From: Tyto alba
Taxonomy: Eukaryota; Chordata; Aves; Strigiformes; Tytonidae
Direction: 5' to 3'
Assembly: GCF_018691265.1 (NCBI RefSeq)
Contig: NW_024881296.1
Span: 7,533,427-7,597,426 of the forward strand
DNA length: 64,000 nt
The notes beneath the pieces were generated by a model. The model was not told where the DNA came from. It was given only the letters and a program-made list of their open reading frames with translations, and made no database searches. A program made the position numbers and the translations under genes. Below, one piece after another: positions 1-12,100 of the stretch. Each line of letters starts with the position of its first letter. The first letter of the stretch is position 1.

Positions 1-697
1 ATGCCATGGGTGCATTAGCCTGTCCTTCAGTAAGAAGAGGAGGTACCCATTTGCACAGCGGCAGCAGCCAAGATATAACAAAATCTCTAGCGGTGCAGTG
101 GAGTTCAAAGCTGTAAACTCGGTCTTATAAAGACATGCCTGAATGGATCTTTCAGTGCGGCTGGCTAGATAACAAATATTTACATGGCTTGTGAGGTCCA
201 GTATTGAGTCCAGATTATAAACCAAGCTGCACAGACACATTGTGCATAAAATAAAACATTATTTTATGCACAATGTTATAATGGTAATATTAAAATCTGC
301 ATATATGTGTGTGGTAATGAAAAATATCCCCTTCTCACTAGCCACCTCCATTTTTAATATAACGATTCACAGTGAATGCATTATGATATTCTGCATAATG
401 AGATTCTGTTATCTAGTACATTTTTTGATGTAAATTGAGGTTGATTAAGATGGCATTATTAGGTATTCTACATTAAGGCCAGAGTCCTTGCAAGCATGTA
501 ATGGATTTGTCCCTGAACATAAATGAAAAGGAGCGAACCAAATACGAGTTGTCATCTCAGTACTGTTAGAAATCCAGTATCCTCCATATAGCTAGTTTGA
601 TAAAATCACATTTTTAACCAAAATAAATGATTTTGCTAATAGCCTGGAGAATAGACCTACAAAGCTAGGCAAGTAGGATATATTTACTTTTCTGTTT
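1..697. other. Unannotated AT-rich intergenic or intronic DNA
   Basis: No gene, RNA or repeat family is recognised here apart from one perfect hairpin listed separately. The open frames are short, and the longest, beginning at 242, falls largely on that hairpin and AT-rich sequence, so I do not consider it coding. Confidence 0.6.
237..276. repeat. Perfect inverted repeat, 18-bp arms, 4-nt loop
   Basis: The arms at 237-254 and 259-276 are exactly complementary over 18 bp and are separated by the loop AACA at 255-258. The left arm begins ACATTGTGCATAAAATAA. The stem is AT-rich apart from a TGTGCA core. It is too short for a normal animal pre-microRNA stem, which is about 30 bp or more, and no flanking pairing extends it. 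I found no matching element elsewhere in the window. Confidence 0.9.
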
Positions 698-955
698 CAC
701 AGAATCCCAGGATCATTTAGGTTGGAAGGTTGGAAGAGACCTCTGATTATAGAACAGTCCGACCTCCTCTGCTAGAGCAGGTTGCCCAAGACCATGTCCA
801 GTCAAGTTTTGAGGATCTCCACAGATGGGAGACTCTACACCTCCTCTGGGCAATCAGTTTCTATTTGATCCACCCTCATAGTAAAAATATTTTCTCATGT
901 TCAGATTAAATTTCCTGGGGTTTGGGGATTTGATTTTTTTGGTTATTTTTTCTTT

Positions 956-1050
956 GTTACTTGTTTGGGGGGGTTTTTGTTACTTGGGTGGTGGTGGGGG
1001 TTGTTACTTGTTTGGGGGGGGGGTTTGTTACTTGTTGGGGGGGCGGGGAG
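956..1050. repeat. G-rich tandem array, about four 23-24-bp units
   Basis: Four consecutive units begin with GTTACTTG at 956, 979, 1003 and 1027. Each continues into a G-rich segment; in three of the four this is an uninterrupted run of seven to ten G, while the second has G-rich triplets. Spacers are T-rich. The array lies inside the CR1 3' region, where a normal element would pass directly from the TTTCCT segment to TTTGTGCCCA. The plus strand therefore has four closely spaced G-runs that could form a G-quadruplex. Confidence 0.85.
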
Positions 1051-1155
1051 TGTTGTTGTTTTTGTTTTAGTTTGTGCCCATTGCCCTGTCTTTGGACACT
1101 GGTGAGAAGAGTCTGTTTCCCTCTCTATTCCCCCTAATCAAGTATTTATAAACAA

Positions 1156-1663
1156 TTATAAGATCCTCCTGGATCCTCCTCTTCTCCAGGTTAAACAGTC
1201 TCCGCTCTCAGCCTTCCACATATAAGAGATGCTCCAGTCCTTTAATTGTCTTTGTGGCTGCATTTGTTCTAGTAAGTCCATATCTTTCTTGTACTGGGGA
1301 GCCCAGACCTGCGCCCAGGACTCCAGGTGTGCCCTCACCAGTGCTAAGTGTCAGAGAAGGGTAACCTCCCTCAGCCTGCTGGTGACACTCCTAATCCAGA
1401 ATGTCATTGGCCTTCTCTGTAAGGACACATTGCTGGCTTATATTCAGCTGCTTGTCTACCAGAATCCTCATGTCCTTTTCTGCAAAGCTGCTTCCCAATT
1501 GTTTGGCCTGCAGTGTGTATTGATGCATGGGGTTGTTCCGCCCCAAGTGCATTTTCACTTCATGAGATTGCTCTAAGCCCAATTTTCCAGCTTGTCCAGG
1601 TCTCTCTGGCAGCACAAATATCTGGTGCATCAGCCACTCCTCACAATTTTCTATCATCTGCAA
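1156..1663 (-). pseudogene. Decayed CR1 ORF2 C-terminus (reverse transcriptase)
   Basis: Two minus-strand open segments, at 1663-1391 and 1338-1156, lie in different frames and together resemble the C-terminal end of the CR1 ORF2 polyprotein. The first contains a segment ending ILVDKQLNISQQC, which matches the conserved stretch after the polymerase core. The second contains [17 protein letters not shown], the usual start of the family's C-terminal tail. The frame change between them and the loss of the catalytic core to truncation mean that it makes no enzyme. The intact family protein has an endonuclease domain followed by the reverse transcriptase; neither the endonuclease nor the catalytic Asp-Asp region is present here. 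Confidence 0.8.
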
Positions 1664-1772
1664 ACTTGCTGAAGATACACCCTGTCCCAGTATGGAGGTT
1701 GTTAATGGAGATATTAAACAGTATCAGCCCTAGTATCAACCCTTGGGGTACTCCACTGGTGGCTTGGTGACA

Positions 1773-4700
1773 TTTAAGCAAGTTTTAGTTAATATCATCT
1801 CATATTTTATTCATGTCATGTAAAACATTTCTCCTAAGTGATGTAGGTAATTGCTATTCTTCAATTACTTTCAAATGCTTTTTTTCGCATTTCAAAAATA
1901 AAGGCATAATGACTATTCTTACATCTAAGCTTTAATAAATTGCTTTCAGTAGTTGAGATCTAGCATCAGAGTGGCCGGGTTCAATGCTTCTTAATGTAAC
2001 AGCTTGTATCTGTTCAAAATCTGTAGTTTGCTTTAAAAGTAGTCATCAATGCAGCCTGGGTGACCGAAGTGGTCAAACCTCAGCCAAATGTCTAATTTGG
2101 TGTTATTCCTTTGAGGATTCATTAATATGGAGACTCATGCTCTGCAAAACTGCTAAATAGACTTTTAAAAAACATTTGCATTATATCTGAGAACATCAGT
2201 CTTCCCTTACACCACACCGAAGTATGCAGTTACAGGGTCTGACAGCTTGAATCTCTTGTGGCTGCTGGAGACATTCATGAATACTTTGGTCTCCAAGGGG
2301 GAGATGGAGAGAGCACAACAATGAACTCCTTGGCAGAAAGCTGTTAATGCTTCTCCAAAGCAAGCTGCCCAACGCAGCCATGCCTAATGTAGCTGCTGAG
2401 TTCTTTGCATGCCAGAGAATTTATGTAAGTGCTGTGTTGTCCTTTCTCCCTGCCAAAAGTTCAGATATACCTAGCTAAGATCTTTGATGTACTAGTAGTC
2501 ACTATGAATAGTCTAGTCATCTGAGGGTTTGCCAATCATGAAAGCAGGTGGGAGTCTGCATATTTGGAGCCCAGGAGAAAACAGAAAGAAAAGGACTATT
2601 CATTCCCCTCACTGTTTTGCAAATCACTTGAATAATTCAAAAGCTTCTAAACTGCTTTGTGGCAGACAGGATTAGGCAGTAATATTTTACCAAGCCTTTT
2701 TACTCTCTGCTACCTTCCAGACCGAAAGTGATGTTTGTTCCTTGTGTTAGATGCCCCTTATTCTGCCTGATAAACATTATCAATAGTCAGAGATTAGTCT
2801 CTGACTATTGATAGTCTCACAGTAGCCTCTGATGGAGAGCAGTAGTTGTGCTAGGAAGCAGATGGATCAAACATCAGGTGTATCTGCCCATAGTCCAGGT
2901 CAGTCAAAGACATATACTAGATCTATATTGTCCAATGATTTAAGCTATTTTGAGTGCATGGTTCCTGACAGTGCTGGGTAATCTCTTACAGGCTATTTTC
3001 AGAGGCAGGGTATTCAGCCAAAGGGAAATCCACTTCTGCTCCAGAAGTGGCCTGCAAGTGGTCAGGTGCCTTCTTGACTGTTGTTAGGGAAAAGAGTATG
3101 CATCTCCATCAATGCATGTGCCACCTGAAATGTTTAAGGAAGAAGTAGCAATGGTGATTCTATCATAGCTACCGTAGTTCTCATCGAAATACTTTTCTCA
3201 CAGTGGAACCCCTGAAACTATTCGCATTGCTGGGTCTGCTCTTGATATTGGAAGTTTTCATCACTGAAGTCCTGATTCCTTCTTGTTTGTGGTGCGGCTG
3301 TTTGGCTGGCTTTGGGGCTAGGATAGAAACACCCTAGTTTACCCACACAAAATACTTGTTAGATGTTTGTGGGCAAGGGAATCACCTTGTCTAATTTTTA
3401 TTATACCTTAGCCAATTTTGACCCACTGAAAGTGTATCTTGTAGCTGTTTATCCAGGTTTGGGTTTTTTTTACCATGACTGATTTTTGGCTAAGCAAATT
3501 CTGTTGTTTTATAGAACCAGACCATTAAGAACACCTTTGCTGTCATAGCTAGATGATGTAAGGAACAGACACTGTCTACATCAACTGTGTAAGGCATATA
3601 AGATTGTCATAGTATGGGGTCATCACCTATGATCACTTTAGCAAGTTTGAGGAACTCCACAGAATATATTCTTCTCTCAGGCCTGCAGAGCTGCCATGGG
3701 GTATAGTTTCCACAGCTCTGCTAAGCATTGCACATTATATTTAGAAGAAAAGTGTGCCTGGCACCATTTTTTTTTTTTTTTTAAACGGGGATTCAGAATC
3801 TCTTCCAGAAAGTCTGGGGCACTCTGTGTTTGCATGTTATGTGCTTGTAGATACCAAAAGGAAAGAGCAATTCTCTTGTAGCTGTAAATATGTTCCTAGA
3901 ATATTTTTTCCCCTTTTACCTTAAAACCTTTTAACACTTTCAGAATTTTGAAGGAAGAGGAATGGGCACTACTCTCCCTTCCTAGCTGTATGTGAGCCAA
4001 ATAGAGAGGTCTGGCTTATATGTGCCCCAACAGATACTGCTGAAGGTAGTTTGATGATAAAAAGCACTGTGTAAATGCCTATACTGTATGAATATAATAT
4101 AGTTAATGCTTTTCTAAAAAGGACAGTTTTCTCAACTTTTGTGTGCAATGACTATGGTGCTTGTTTTGGTTTTGAAATTTTTTTTTGGGGGGGGATACCT
4201 GATGATCTTGTGCAGTTCCTGTAATCCACAAAAGCCTTAATTGTAAAATAAAGTACACTAAAAATAGCAGTTCAAACTGAGTGTGAGAAGCAGTGAGATT
4301 AATGAGATATACATACTGCATATGGAAATCTACCAGTATCTAAATCTTATAATGCAAGCCAATTAGCTTTTCTCATTGGAAAGAAACTGAAAGGATCAAA
4401 ACTAGAAAGTATTCATTCATCATGGTATAACAGAAGACAACAGATATGCAGGAGACAGATTGTATTATAGAGACCAGGTATTTATTGCCCTTTCCCATTT
4501 GCAATTACAATATGGCTGAACCTTAATTTTTGCGTTCTGGGCAATGCCAAAGGATGTCCTACAGATTTCTTCTGATGTTCAGGTTGTGTGCACCACTGTC
4601 ATTGCTACGAAGGGAGGCAGGAAAATGAGTTCACTTCTTGTCCCCTGCTGTAGTGGATGTAGTCAAAGCATCACTCTTGACTCAAATCTGTTCTTTCACA

Positions 4701-5509
4701 AGTGCAGCTGTGCTTCCTGGGTCTCCTTCAAAAGTTTCTCTGAAGCCTGTTTCTCTCTGTTTTGGGAACTATGCCTAGAGACTTGGTTTAGGACTTCTTA
4801 GGATGGATTGATCCCTCAGATCAGTCAGCTTTCATCTAACAGCTCTGCTTCTGTGATAGGAGGCACCACCAAGATGTTTGCTCATTTCTTTTTAACAGTG
4901 ATCCCCTATTGTAAAAACACCTCAGTGTGCAGCAGGTCTCCTGGGGTTACAGACATGTGTAAGCATCAGGAAGAAAAAAATCACTTTTGTGGTCTACCGC
5001 TCTTCAGCAGTTCTTGTAACAGCAGTTCAGCGGCTGATGCAATGAAGTGTTGTTTTCCAGCATTAGATGTGCTGGTGGGCTTGGAGAGGAGGTTTAATTG
5101 TTTGTTCTGAGAAAAACTAGAGTATGATTTTAGCAGAGATGGCTATCCTTTCCCTGGGGCCTCATTTTGTCAAACTTTCTGGAGTAACCAGTATCGTTCC
5201 CTTACCCCAGACCATAGACAGACACAATGCTCGACTTGTTCATGCTTGTCTGCTAAGGAATAAAAAGCTGATCCTGTAGAGTATGCTAAAGAAGAATTTT
5301 ATAGTTGTCTGTTGCTAGACATGGCCAAGTGGAAGTTTTTTCCACTGTATTGTGAACTGAGCTTTTTACAGCACCATCCTGGCTGGTGCTCTTAGAGTGT
5401 GGCTCATCGATGAGAAAACTATTTGCAATGACAGGGGAACAGATTGTTTCTCTCCTTATTGCTAACAGTCTCTAGGTTTATCATGTTCCACCTGATTTTT
5501 TTTTTTTCT
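1773..5509. other. Unannotated sequence without supported genes
   Basis: Apart from a hairpin at 2778-2813 and a T16 tract at 3767-3782, I see no gene or recognisable repeat. The largest open frame (4808-5110, plus) has no recognisable domain and no convincing splice or promoter context. Ancient CR1 homology may begin before 5510, but I could not follow it further left. Confidence 0.5.
2778..2813. repeat. Perfect inverted repeat, 16-bp arms, 4-nt loop
   Basis: The arms at 2778-2793 (TATCAATAGTCAGAGA) and 2798-2813 are exactly complementary, with the loop TTAG at 2794-2797. Pairing could extend two more positions through a G-T wobble. The structure resembles the hairpin at 237-276 in size and loop length, but the two share no sequence. 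Confidence 0.9.
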
Positions 5510-6130
5510 TTACTAGGGTAAACCATACAATTCCTTCAATCTTTCCTCCTGAATAACTTCTGAGAAATAAGATCCCTCTTTGGGCTCTCTATCACATTCA
5601 CAATATGGAAGGGAGGCAAAGCAGTGTCCAAAAATCTCCAGCTGAGACCTTACTTGCGTCATCTGTGACAGTGTTAAAAGCCTTGTCATGGTCAAAATAC
5701 ACCTGCTGCTTCTCCTGCTGCCTGACGGCTCGTTATCCTGTCTTAAATATAAATTAGGTTAATTTGTCAAGTCTTGTCAAACATATAGTAGCTCTTACTT
5801 GTCATCTTTGAGGTAGTCTCAAAGGGTTCTGATTGTATTTTCAAATGTTTGAAGGAAAATTGAAGGTGAGCTGGCTGGTTTGTAATGTACTAGCTCTGTT
5901 TAAAAAAAAAAAAAAAAAAAAAAAAAATAAAAAACAAACAAACAAAAAAGCGCCAACCCACCCTAGACAAAGTGCCACCATCTGTTCTTTCCACAGTCGT
6001 CTTTTGCTTTCTCGTGGTTCTAAGAAATTACTGCTCTAATCAGAACAACTTCAGAACAAAGTTCATCAAGCCCAGCTAATTAGTAATGTGGGGTTTTTTT
6101 GCTTTTCTAAGCTTTCTCTAGACTGCTTTT
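5510..6130 (-). mobile_element. Ancient CR1 LINE fragment, minus strand
   Basis: On the plus strand the segment follows, in order, several landmarks of the reverse-complemented CR1 ORF2 region as I know it from reptile and bird genomes. These include a stretch resembling the AAAAGCCTTG...GTCAAAATACA block near 5670, the GCTGGCTGGTTTGTAAT block near 5868-5890, and the TTCATCAAGCCC block near 6061-6072. Substitutions and small indels are frequent, so this copy is far older than the element at 698-1772. No open frame of useful length survives. The ends are uncertain; weaker similarity may continue past 6130. Confidence 0.62.
5902..5949. repeat. A-rich tract (A26 followed by A/C-rich)
   Basis: An uninterrupted run of 26 A at 5902-5927 is followed by an A-rich segment with two AAAC units, to about 5949. 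It sits within the ancient CR1 copy at a point where the family normally has a short A-rich stretch. Local slippage expansion therefore explains it better than a retroposed poly(A) tail. Confidence 0.85.
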
Positions 6131-9100
6131 TACCTATTTAGGTTGAAGTCTCACCTTTACATGTTGATCTTAATTATGCTTGTAACTGTTTAACATCCAA
6201 CCCTTTTGCAAAAGATTCATTCAAATTAGATAATATGATTTCTTGGCATTGACTAATGAGATCATGGCTCTGCCTGCCTGCTGGAATTGTATCACCACTT
6301 GTGGGGTTTTGTTTGCTTATTGTTTGTATTACTACTGTATTTATAATATGACTTACCTGGGGGACTTCCTTCCAATTTCACCTCATTTTGTCTCCATGTA
6401 CTCTTGCTATTTTTTAAACTTCTTTTTCTACAGGCTTTTGCCTTGTATTTATATCAATAAAGAATTCACAGTTTACCCAAGTCAGTGGTCTATAATTTAA
6501 CTTCTCTCACACTGAAATAGTTTGAAGTCATGCCCTTGATCCAAAGTTTCCAATTTATTTTTCCCTTATATTTTTTAGCCTGTAGTTAAGTTCTTGGGGT
6601 ACTGAAGTCTAGTTTTGTCAGTTTGGGGAAGGGAGATTGAGGAATGTCCCCTTTTGAAATAAATTCACAGAGATTTTTTTCAACACTTGTAGTTCTCCTT
6701 ATATTTTGGACTACTGAACAAGCATATGAATCTTTGATAAGTAAAGCAACATTTCCATCTGTTCCCCATTTTTTAGTAAGTTTTTTTTTTTTTAATGATT
6801 TGTATTTTGGTCATGATACTTCTCATAAATTATGCTAATGGTCTCATAATGTTGTTCATTGTATTAAGAATTTCAGCTCTTCCTCATCCTTACTGTGGTT
6901 TTATGCAACCATCTAAGACTAGTTTCAATCACTCTTCCCTCTCCTTGCTTTACTGTGACCATATTTATAAATAAATGTGTGTCCCCTCATTTTTAGGTCC
7001 ATGTCCAGGTTGCCTTCTTATCTTCCTGTGTGCCTTTGTCAACTGTGCCTTTCAATCCCTACTTAAAATCTTCCTCACTAGGTTAAGAGGTGAATGTGCT
7101 AGATGGAGTCTTTGTCTAATAGCTTGTCTAGGTAGGCATGTCCCCAGAGGTGTCTGATAGGAAAGAGTTAAAAACACTATATCTGAGTGTTATCAGTTCA
7201 GTGACCTCTCCCATGCCACTTTCAACAATTATTAACAGTGCTGTTTCAAGGAAGATTTTAAAAAATTGTACCTATGTAATTGCATTGAATTGATGCAGCT
7301 GTTTTAGTTTGCATTTGGGGTTATAAAATTAAAGTACTGTAGGAGTTCTACAATTTATTTTTTTAAAAAGGTCACTTGGACGTTACCTTCTGAAAATGTT
7401 ATTTACATTTGATTAAAATAAATGGTATCTTTTTAGTTTGTGACATGTTTAATATTTTGTCTTTAAAAAGTAATATTGGACAGCATCTTCTAAAATGGCT
7501 TTACATTTCTTCAGTTTTCAGCGCAGTGGGTTCAGCGGGAAAGTTGTAGCTCCAGGCAATACAAACTGGAGATCAGACCCTTGTTCTGGGACAAACTTGG
7601 CATTTGATCTTGGGTGAGTCAGTTAACATCTTTGTAGCTTACACTGTAGCTGTGGTCTGTAAGATGAGCACAACAATATCATCTTTTTCTGTAAAGCACT
7701 TGGCTACAGTCAGACACACCATGTTTTGCTGGTAAACAGCAGCTACGGTAGAGTTTATGCCTTAACTTTACACACAAAGATGAGCTCAAACTCTTAGCCT
7801 GGGAAATGGATACACTGCAGCTGTACATACTTTTCTTTCAAAGCACAGTTCCTTGTAAGTTAAAGTTTAACTTTGGTAAGGAATAATTCCCGTAACAACT
7901 GGCTGCAATGATTTAACCAGTAATTGCCACATTAGGGAAATAATTACACAAAGTTTAGTGAGGTTTTTTTTTAAGATTATAATGATTGGCCAGAGCTATT
8001 AAAATTTAGCATTGATTTCTTGTTTCATACAAAAAATGCTGTTACATTGTTCTCCCCCACCCTAAATTCATCAGAATGCTAGGTTTTTTTTTTGTCCGAA
8101 TAAAAAGACTAGATATTTCAACCATTGCTGCTTAGGACTACTCTTGTAAAGCTGCATTACCTGTTTGCTCTCCATTTATGAGGGGTCAGCAAATATGCAA
8201 ATATTCCCTAAAGAAGAATGATGTTACAGTTTAGTGGCCTAAGTGTCAGGATAAGTTCCTTATGTTCTTCTTCACAGTAACATTCTTGGAATGGCTCCAT
8301 CTTTTACCTGGAGATAGAATTTAATAAATTAGTGTGAAACATAAAGATGAGGGAGGAGAAGGGTTACTCCATTATCTAGATTTAGGCATCTGACTATACA
8401 GAAATAAGTATTTACTGTGAATTGGAAGAAGGGCGAGCTCTGAATGTCTCTCTGGAGGTTGTCGACGGTATAAAAAGCCTTGGCTCATAACTGAGCTGCA
8501 GAAATGGAATGCCTAAAGCTATAATGTAAACCTCATCTCCCTAAAATACAGATTGTGCAGTAGTACATTGCAGAGCTAGTGGGAGAAACAGTTCATGACT
8601 ACCAGCATTCACCACCACAGTATCTGCATGCTTTAAGGGAATGAAGTATGAGAAGTCAATAAGGTTGAAAGAATGTGTGGTTTAAAGCCTTCAGCTTCAA
8701 ATTCCGAGGGAAAGCAGTTGATGGAATAACTGCACGGCAGCACCACATGATGCCAAAAGTCAGTTCTTCAAACAAGCCAAAATGCAGTTCTCTGCCTTTA
8801 AAGCTAACCACCTAGCAAAGCTGAGGTGTTTTCTATAAAGTCTGTACTGATTAATAGTCACCTTTTTGTTATCTTTACTTTTGAGCACGTGGCCTTCAGT
8901 GTTTGTGTGGCTGTAACCTACCTATTGTGTTTGTTACACAAATGGCAGGACATTCATGGGCAACCAGGGACCTATAGGAAATCACAGCCAGTCCCTTTTG
9001 TTTCAGTGATATATTGATTTTAGTTACATTTAGAAGCAGAGCAGGCTGGGACTTATCAATAATACCTTTTTGACAAAAGAAAACTGTCAAAGCCACAACT

Positions 9101-12100
9101 TTTTGTCAAAGTATGTTTGATAACCAGTCTATCCATGGTTTATCTCTGGGATCCCAAAGATTTCCCATCACTGAGAAATTATAGACCTCTTTATTAAGCT
9201 AGCACTGTCTTAAAGGGAAACCTTGCATTTACTTGAACTTCATGTATCACCTTGGATTTCTTACATTACAACTGATTTTCCTATCAATGGAATATTTTGA
9301 AGTAAAGTTCATCACAGAAAAGCTTGAAATGGATAGATGTCCAAAGCTCTGAGTCTTTTCACACCAGACACAACAATTCCTAAGAATCGTCTTCAAGAGA
9401 ACATATTTTGGATAGGATGCTAAAACCCAATTTCTTTATCTCTCTTTCTTAAAGATAGAAACACAGCACTCAAATCCTGGCCAGACTCCAGCATACTTTT
9501 AATTCCCTACTGGTCATAAATACAGATTCTACTCTTACTCTGAACTACTGTAGAGAGTTGATAGCTGAGCCATTATATTGCAAGGTACAACTGATTGCAT
9601 TTCAGCAATAACTTGTTTCGCTGTGCCTTCAGCTTTGTACATTTGTCCTAGGATTTTAAATAGTCATAAATGCCTTTTGGAAGGCGTTACAGAAGCATAA
9701 GGTTTTCTGGATTTAATGATGCTTCAGTTGCTCCCTCTTTGGTATGCTAGATGTGCTCATTTTGACGGACAAGTATGCTAGTTTTCCTAAGAGTTATTAT
9801 AATCAACTTTCAGATGTAATTTGAATCATCATGTGATGAGTAGATGAGAAATAGTAAATGAAAAGTGATATCTTATAAACTCATGGATTTAAAACCACCT
9901 ACCAGAGATGAGGTTTTCCCAGTGGCACTTTATGCAGTAGATTAACTTTCTGGGAGACTAAAGAGGAAATCAAGATTAATCTGCTGTCCTTGGAGAACCT
10001 TGGAGACTGTCCAGATTACGACAACTACAGTTGCTGGGATGTAGAAATGCTGAGGTTTTGCTGTGGGGAAGAAAAAAAAAAAAAGGTACCAAAAAAACAT
10101 ACCCTCCAGCCTAGTTTGTATCTTGTAGACCTTCTGGATAAAGCTAAATGGAAGATGCCTAATATTTAAATGGAGAATAACCAATAAGGGCAGACATACA
10201 CTCAGTCTCTCTGTAAGATGTGTCAAGTAACTTGCTAACAAATAAAAAATTGATTGCAAAGCACAGACAAGAAAGATTGCCAGCCTAATTGTGTCTCCAA
10301 TCTGCCTGGGTGGGGAAAACTGAAATGTGTAACTTGCCCAGCATCACTGGGACCTCTGCTAGACGTGGGGCCAAAATCAGAGTCTCAGAAGTCTTGATCG
10401 CATTCCCGCTCTACTCATCAGCTCTGCTTTTCTGAATAAGACTGATTGAAAAGAATAAGTCTTTTGAACAACATAAAGCTGTAAGAACTGCATGTGTTCT
10501 GCTCCTGCAGAGTTAGTGTGTACAGCTGCTTCCCATAACTGAGAATTGAAATAACCAAAATAAATCCTTTTCCTTCAACAGCTTTTTGTGATGGCTATTT
10601 AAAACACTGATCTTTTGGTACCCAAGGCAGCCATCAGAGGTAGATGCTGCTGCTTCTTCCCCCTGCCCCATACTGGTAGTGGGTATAGCAGCAGAGTGCA
10701 GCTGGTTTCTATTCAACACCTGCTTGTCCCTGCTGATTAGGTGGAAAATTGAACTTTGACACATTCAATTAGCAAACCCAGTTAGACTCCTTATTCCTCC
10801 AGTAATCATGGGAATTTCCATAATACCAAATTCCTCTGCTGCTCATAGTGATGAAGTTGGGAACAGCATCATCAGCTGAAGTAAATGGTTGTCTTTGCAC
10901 TTGGAAAGGTAAGGATTATCTTGCAGATTAGCTTCAGTGCAGAACATTGAACTTTATGCTTCAGGTAATTAACTATTTGAGCATTTAACTGTAAGGTAAG
11001 AATCCTGACAAAAAAAATCTATTAAGAATTCCATACAATGATGTAGCAACCCCAAAAGCAGTTAAAGAAAATCAGAATTCCTTTACCCAAGATGATTAAT
11101 AGGCATGATGATATGTATGCAACAGGATTATTAATTAACCTACCTTTGCAAGTGGGATAAATAAGCAAACTAGGATTGCATTACAAACATAGTAGAACTA
11201 ATTGACTCAAATGTGGTTTTCATTTGTTATTTAAAGCTCACAGGGGTGTCTTCCTGCTCCTACAGAATGGTGTCATTGGATTACCTAGAGGTAATTACAC
11301 CTGAGTTTCCTTAATGCTTCCTTCCCTGCAGTCACAGCTAGCTGAACCAGGGCATTTGTGGTTTGAGGAGAGGATGACCAAGAGAAATTCCACAGCATTA
11401 GTTCAGGGTCTCTTCAGTCAGATTGTACGGAGTGGGAGTGTACTGGGAGCAGATTTGCTGGGCGAGGAATGAAGGCTGTCTGCATACAGTTCCCATATGA
11501 GGGGGTGAATCCCTACCAATACCATAAGCTGGAAGACCACCTGCTGACTGTATAGAAAGGGATGGTTCGTGGAAGTCTTGCTGCTGCAGGGGACCCGGGG
11601 GCCGGACTCTGGAGTGGAGGGAAATAAGAGGCACACACGTAGCTGGGTGAAGGGTCCAGCTTCTTTCCCTGGACTGTGGCTGAAGGGAACTGTATTGTGT
11701 CAGCATGGTGGATGCATAATACCACTACCCTTGCTTTGAACAGTGTGTCTGAGGCTACATGAAGGAGGAACGGCCCAGTTTTTCTGTCCTGCTGCTTTAA
11801 TTCCCTTTTAAAACTTTTAAAGTGGCTCTGTACAAATAATCCTCTTGAGAACTTCACTAAAGTGTAAGATACCGGTCCCTAAGCACATGTTGCATAAATG
11901 CTTCTGGGGATAAATTAGTGTGGAAATTCTTGTTTCAAAATACTTCTAAGCTTCATCTCAGTGAATTGATTTTTTTTTTTTCTAAAATAAAAAGGAATTA
12001 ATAGAAGAAGCATAAAATTGCTACATTTGTAGCCTTGCAGTTCCAAAAATTGCCTTTAAGTGCCTTTTGTAGCTGCATAAAGATCTCTAGCTTCCTTGAA

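Larger units (their letters stand above)
698..1772 (-). mobile_element. CR1 LINE, 5'-truncated, minus strand
   Basis: Read on the minus strand, this stretch follows the 3' part of an avian CR1 retrotransposon. It runs from the reverse-transcriptase C-terminus (right side) through the 3' untranslated region to the terminal short octamer-like repeats at about 698-712 (left end). Phrases such as GGTTGGAAGG and GCAGGTTGCCC are typical of the CR1 3' region seen in reverse. The element is truncated at its 5' end near 1772, as is usual for CR1 insertions made by target-primed reverse transcription. A G-rich insertion of about 145 bp (roughly 917-1060) interrupts it. Frameshifts and substitutions show that it is inactive. 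The boundaries are estimated by eye to about 10-20 bp. Confidence 0.88.
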
